The notes below the pieces were generated by a model, which saw only the letters and a list, made by a program, of their open reading frames with translations, had not been told where the DNA came from and searched no databases. Below are positions 7,995 through 10,231 of a stretch of 10,231 bases of DNA, piece after piece. This stretch comes from an uncultured Cytophagaceae bacterium (GTDB lineage: Bacteria; Bacteroidota; Bacteroidia; Cytophagales; Spirosomataceae). Both the position numbers and the translations under genes were made by a program. The DNA lies in assembly GCA_938008575.1 (NCBI GenBank), contig CALLKB010000172.1, positions 1 to 10,231 on the forward strand, read 5' to 3'. Every line of letters begins with the position of its first letter. Within the stretch, counting starts at the first letter, position 1.

Positions 7995-9713
7995 TTAATA
8001 CATAAAATCAAACTGAACCCGATCGTTCAATGTCAACGTATAATTGTTGTTGCTCGCAGGAACATAGGTAAGGGTTGTTCCGGACCAACTATAGGCATCA
8101 TTGTTTGTTCGAATCCCATTGATGTACATATACACTTGGCCAGTGGTACTAGGTGTTTGCGATAAAGTAAAACTGGTTTGAGCGGCAGTTGCTCGAACTT
8201 GTTGACGCGTAGATCGTACCACGGGAGCATTGGTAGGAATCCAAATCGATCCATTATATGCCAATAATTGACCTGTCGTAGGTGTAATTCCACTAACTGA
8301 AATTCCTTGGATCTTATTTACAGCAGGACTCGAAGCTGATCCACCTAAGTCACCTGCTAATTGCAAGATACCTTTCGAAGTTGAAGTTGCATCATTCACC
8401 GTAGCTGAAGCAATTGCCCCTTGAACAAAAGCTGTCGTGGCGATTTGAGTTGTGTTTGTTCCTGCACCAGCAGTAGGGGCACTCGGCGTTCCAGTAAATG
8501 TAGGCGAAGCAATATCGGCTTTACCTGAAACGGTTGTCGCTAATGCCACACCTAAAGTTGCCTGATCTACATAATCCTTAACAGCCTTAACGGATGGATA
8601 TCTGCTGTCCGATGAACCATCAGCTTGAACACTTGTTGATTTATTCGAAGAATTTTCCTTCAGTGCCAATGCCGGTACGGTAGGTACTTGTGACGTTCCA
8701 CTCAAATCTCCAGCTAATCTAATCTTACCTGCAGCCAAAGTCGTAGCATTCGGCACCCCCGTTCCTACGGCTTCATAAATGGTGTTGTCGACATAGGTTT
8801 TCGTGGCCTTTTGGGTTGGATACAAAATGTCGGAAGGATTTGCTCCGCCCAACTCAGGAGATGAAGACTTATTATCCAAGACCTCATAAGAGCCTGAAAG
8901 ATTATTTACCGTTGAAACGGTTTGGTTCAATTGACTTTGTAAGCCTCCCAGATTATTTACGGCTGAGTTTATTTGATTCTTATTATCGTAAATCTGCAAT
9001 TGATGATCTTCTAAACGCGTATTAATTTCCGTGATCGATTGCGTATGCTCGGTAATCATATTGGTAGTCGAACTGATGCTTTGATTAATGACTGAAAACG
9101 TTGAATCCGTTTGCTTCCTTGTCTCTTGAATCGTTTGATTCATCGAAGCCATTTCCACTTTCATTGGATTTAAGTCATTAGGCACCAAAAATCCAGCATC
9201 ATTACTAAATTGAGAAAGCTTAGTAGGGGCATTCATAACATTTTTATACTCGACGGCCTCAGCATAAAGCGCATAGGGGGTATATGTCAGCGATTGAGCG
9301 CTTACTTGCTTAAAACTTTGACAGCCATCATAACTAACTCCCACCTGCAAACTTTTCAAATTAGCATTCCAAACTATACTTTCAAATGAACTGTATTGAG
9401 GAGATGTTTTGATGCCTTGGGAAGCCAAATTGGATTGTCCAGCGCCAATGGATAAATTCACCAATCCGAATTCATCTGTCATTGTCTTTTGAAATTCCTC
9501 ATATTCCAAACCTCCTGTACTTCCTAAAATAGAAAAACGTAAACAAACATTACCTTTCGATAATGCTTGTCCCGTAATACTTGAACCTGGAATATCAATC
9601 ACCTTAGGGTCTAATATGACCGCTTGGTAATTCAAGGTTTTTTTTGGTGTTTGTGCTGTGATTAAACTGATCGAGCTAGCAAACAAGGTAACGATATAGA
9701 AAAACTTATTCAT
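7995..9713 (-). CDS. Secreted coiled-coil surface fibre protein with phage tail-fibre-like modules
   Basis: 572 residues. A signal peptide (about 1-21, ending ITAQ) is followed by a Bacteroidota surface-protein domain at 24-153: it opens LNYQAVI, includes LRFSIL and EFGLVNLSIGAG, and closes TPYALYAEA. Residues 181-280 are a predicted coiled coil, rich in Asn/Gln/Ser/Thr with heptad-like I/L/V. Then come fibre-type elements: YPTQKATKTYVDN (298-310) and YPSVKAVKDYVDQ (372-384), AGDLSGT (334-340) and AGDLGGS (453-459), and the tail-fibre wording ASPTFTGTPSAPTA..TNTTQIATTAFVQGAI (402-434). Residues 500-572 (QTSFTLSQTP, VYMYINGIR, SGTTLTY, LNDRVQF) resemble the end cap of phage fibres and related adhesins. 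Likely a trimeric extracellular stalk; trimerisation is inferred. No T9SS sorting domain is seen. It lies 9 bp after the upstream gene and 10 bp before the downstream one, so all three are probably co-transcribed. No Shine-Dalgarno sequence precedes the ATG (TTTTATCCT). No other phage genes are nearby, so a prophage origin is not supported. Confidence 0.87.
   Translation of the reverse strand: MNKFFYIVTLFASSISLITAQTPKKTLNYQAVILDPKVIDIPGSSITGQALSKGNVCLRFSILGSTGGLEYEEFQKTMTDEFGLVNLSIGAGQSNLASQGIKTSPQYSSFESIVWNANLKSLQVGVSYDGCQSFKQVSAQSLTYTPYALYAEAVEYKNVMNAPTKLSQFSNDAGFLVPNDLNPMKVEMASMNQTIQETRKQTDSTFSVINQSISSTTNMITEHTQSITEINTRLEDHQLQIYDNKNQINSAVNNLGGLQSQLNQTVSTVNNLSGSYEVLDNKSSSPELGGANPSDILYPTQKATKTYVDNTIYEAVGTGVPNATTLAAGKIRLAGDLSGTSQVPTVPALALKENSSNKSTSVQADGSSDSRYPSVKAVKDYVDQATLGVALATTVSGKADIASPTFTGTPSAPTAGAGTNTTQIATTAFVQGAIASATVNDATSTSKGILQLAGDLGGSASSPAVNKIQGISVSGITPTTGQLLAYNGSIWIPTNAPVVRSTRQQVRATAAQTSFTLSQTPSTTGQVYMYINGIRTNNDAYSWSGTTLTYVPASNNNYTLTLNDRVQFDFMY
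9638..9645 (-). repeat. A8 homopolymer just after the signal-peptide codons of the fibre gene
   Basis: On the coding (minus) strand eight A's encode part of the TPKKT stretch (residues 22-26), immediately after the signal peptide. Slippage here would frameshift almost the whole protein. Such a tract is a possible phase-variation site, but eight bases is short and this gene is in frame as read. Confidence 0.45.
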
Positions 9714-9722
9714 AGGATAAAA

Positions 9723-10231
9723 CTAGTTCTGTACTTCTTTAATGATTGTTTTTACGATTGGGCTTCCCTGCTGAAAAATTTGCAATAGATATTTACCCGG
9801 TTGCATTTCTTCGAATCCAATCAAGGGGATTTCTGAAATATTTTCAGGAAATAAACGCTCCCATATTAATTTCGATGATGCGTCGTATAGTGTCAAGCGT
9901 GTAGGTGTTCGTGTTTGTGCAGAAAAACGAAGGATGATTTGATCAACGAATGGATTGGGAAATACATTCACCTGAATCGTGGGCGATGGTTCTGCTACGA
10001 TTAATGCGGATGTTTGTGCCTCAGCAACACCTCGTCTAGCAAACGGTTGCTTGAACCCTTGGCGAAAAACTGTAGATCCATTCCGGGCAGTCCCTGCCAG
10101 GATACTGGACTGACTCACAATGTGAGAAAGATAGTATTTACCATCATTTCCACCCAGACTTCCTCCGGCTGACAAAGTCGCCGATTGAATATATTGCCCC
10201 TGGCAACAAAAATGAAAGGCAAGAAAACTAA
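9723..10231 (-). CDS. Short secreted protein with T9SS type A sorting domain, 5'-truncated
   Basis: 168 residues are visible and the frame stays open to the window edge. The TTG at 10175 could be taken as a start, but in-frame codons continue upstream as SFLAFHFCCQGQYIQSAT. This reads as the hydrophobic core and cleavage region of a signal peptide, so the true start is probably only a few codons beyond the edge. The mature N-terminal part (SAGGS....G..YYLSHIVSQ, then VFRQGFKQPF) matches a module common in short Bacteroidota secreted proteins. The last 80 or so residues form a type A T9SS sorting domain: VNVFPNPFVDQIILRF, then LTLYDASSKLIWE, then MQPGKYLLQIFQQGSPIVKTIIK. Such domains direct export through the T9SS outer-membrane translocon and are usually removed on attachment. 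With so little else in the protein, it may be a small surface subunit or anchor. It is the first visible gene of the operon and is followed by the fibre gene after 9 bp. Confidence 0.85.
   Translation of the reverse strand, partial: SFLAFHFCCQGQYIQSATLSAGGSLGGNDGKYYLSHIVSQSSILAGTARNGSTVFRQGFKQPFARRGVAEAQTSALIVAEPSPTIQVNVFPNPFVDQIILRFSAQTRTPTRLTLYDASSKLIWERLFPENISEIPLIGFEEMQPGKYLLQIFQQGSPIVKTIIKEVQN

Noticed and set aside
7985..8011. ATG at 8011 as the start of the giant surface protein
   Set aside because: It would overlap the end of the upstream gene and put nine polar or mixed residues before an otherwise standard signal peptide. The ATG at 7984 fits better.
7995..9713. Prophage remnant
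   Set aside because: Only fibre-like modules are present; the gene has a signal peptide, sits in a surface-protein operon, and no integrase, capsid or lysis genes are visible.
9723..10175. TTG at 10175 as a true start
   Set aside because: In-frame codons upstream encode a hydrophobic signal-peptide-like stretch to the window edge, so the gene is truncated rather than TTG-started.

Overview
The window looks like a chromosomal segment from a Bacteroidota bacterium, with Cytophagia-type the best guess at class level (low confidence). The evidence is a fusA sequence with Bacteroidota-style wording in its G domain ([25 protein letters not shown]), a type IX secretion (T9SS) sorting domain, the 'NYQAV...PYALYA' surface-protein domain known from this phylum, weak or absent Shine-Dalgarno sequences, and giant Ser/Thr/Gly/Asn-rich LamG/Ig surface proteins.

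Layout: positions 3-1859 (+) hold most of fusA (elongation factor G), cut by the left window edge. A perfect 13-bp terminator hairpin with a T tract follows directly at 1877-1910. Positions 1911-2047 are a short convergent intergenic spacer with at least one more bulged inverted repeat. From 2048 to the right edge, everything is on the minus strand: three head-to-tail genes with gaps of 9 and 10 bp, almost certainly one operon transcribed right to left. In transcription order they are (i) a short secreted protein with a T9SS type A sorting domain, missing only its first few residues (9723-10231); (ii) a 572-aa surface fibre protein joining a Bacteroidota N-terminal domain, a long coiled coil and phage tail-fibre-like modules (7995-9713); (iii) a 1978-aa secreted protein built from an N-terminal arabinofuranosidase-B-like/concanavalin-like domain, three Ig-like domains, three LamG domains and eight 88-90-aa repeats in two blocks of four (2048-7984).

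The large protein has a higher-order period of about 655-662 residues: (Ig - LamG - four repeats) twice, then Ig - LamG. The three products look like parts of one cell-surface adhesion or fibre apparatus. Only the small first protein shows a recognisable T9SS sorting domain. That leaves open how the fibre protein and the giant protein leave the outer membrane, and makes the trio the most interesting item here. The operon's promoter lies beyond the right edge. No RNA genes, insertion sequences, CRISPR arrays or origins were seen, and no gene-free stretch exceeds 190 bp.
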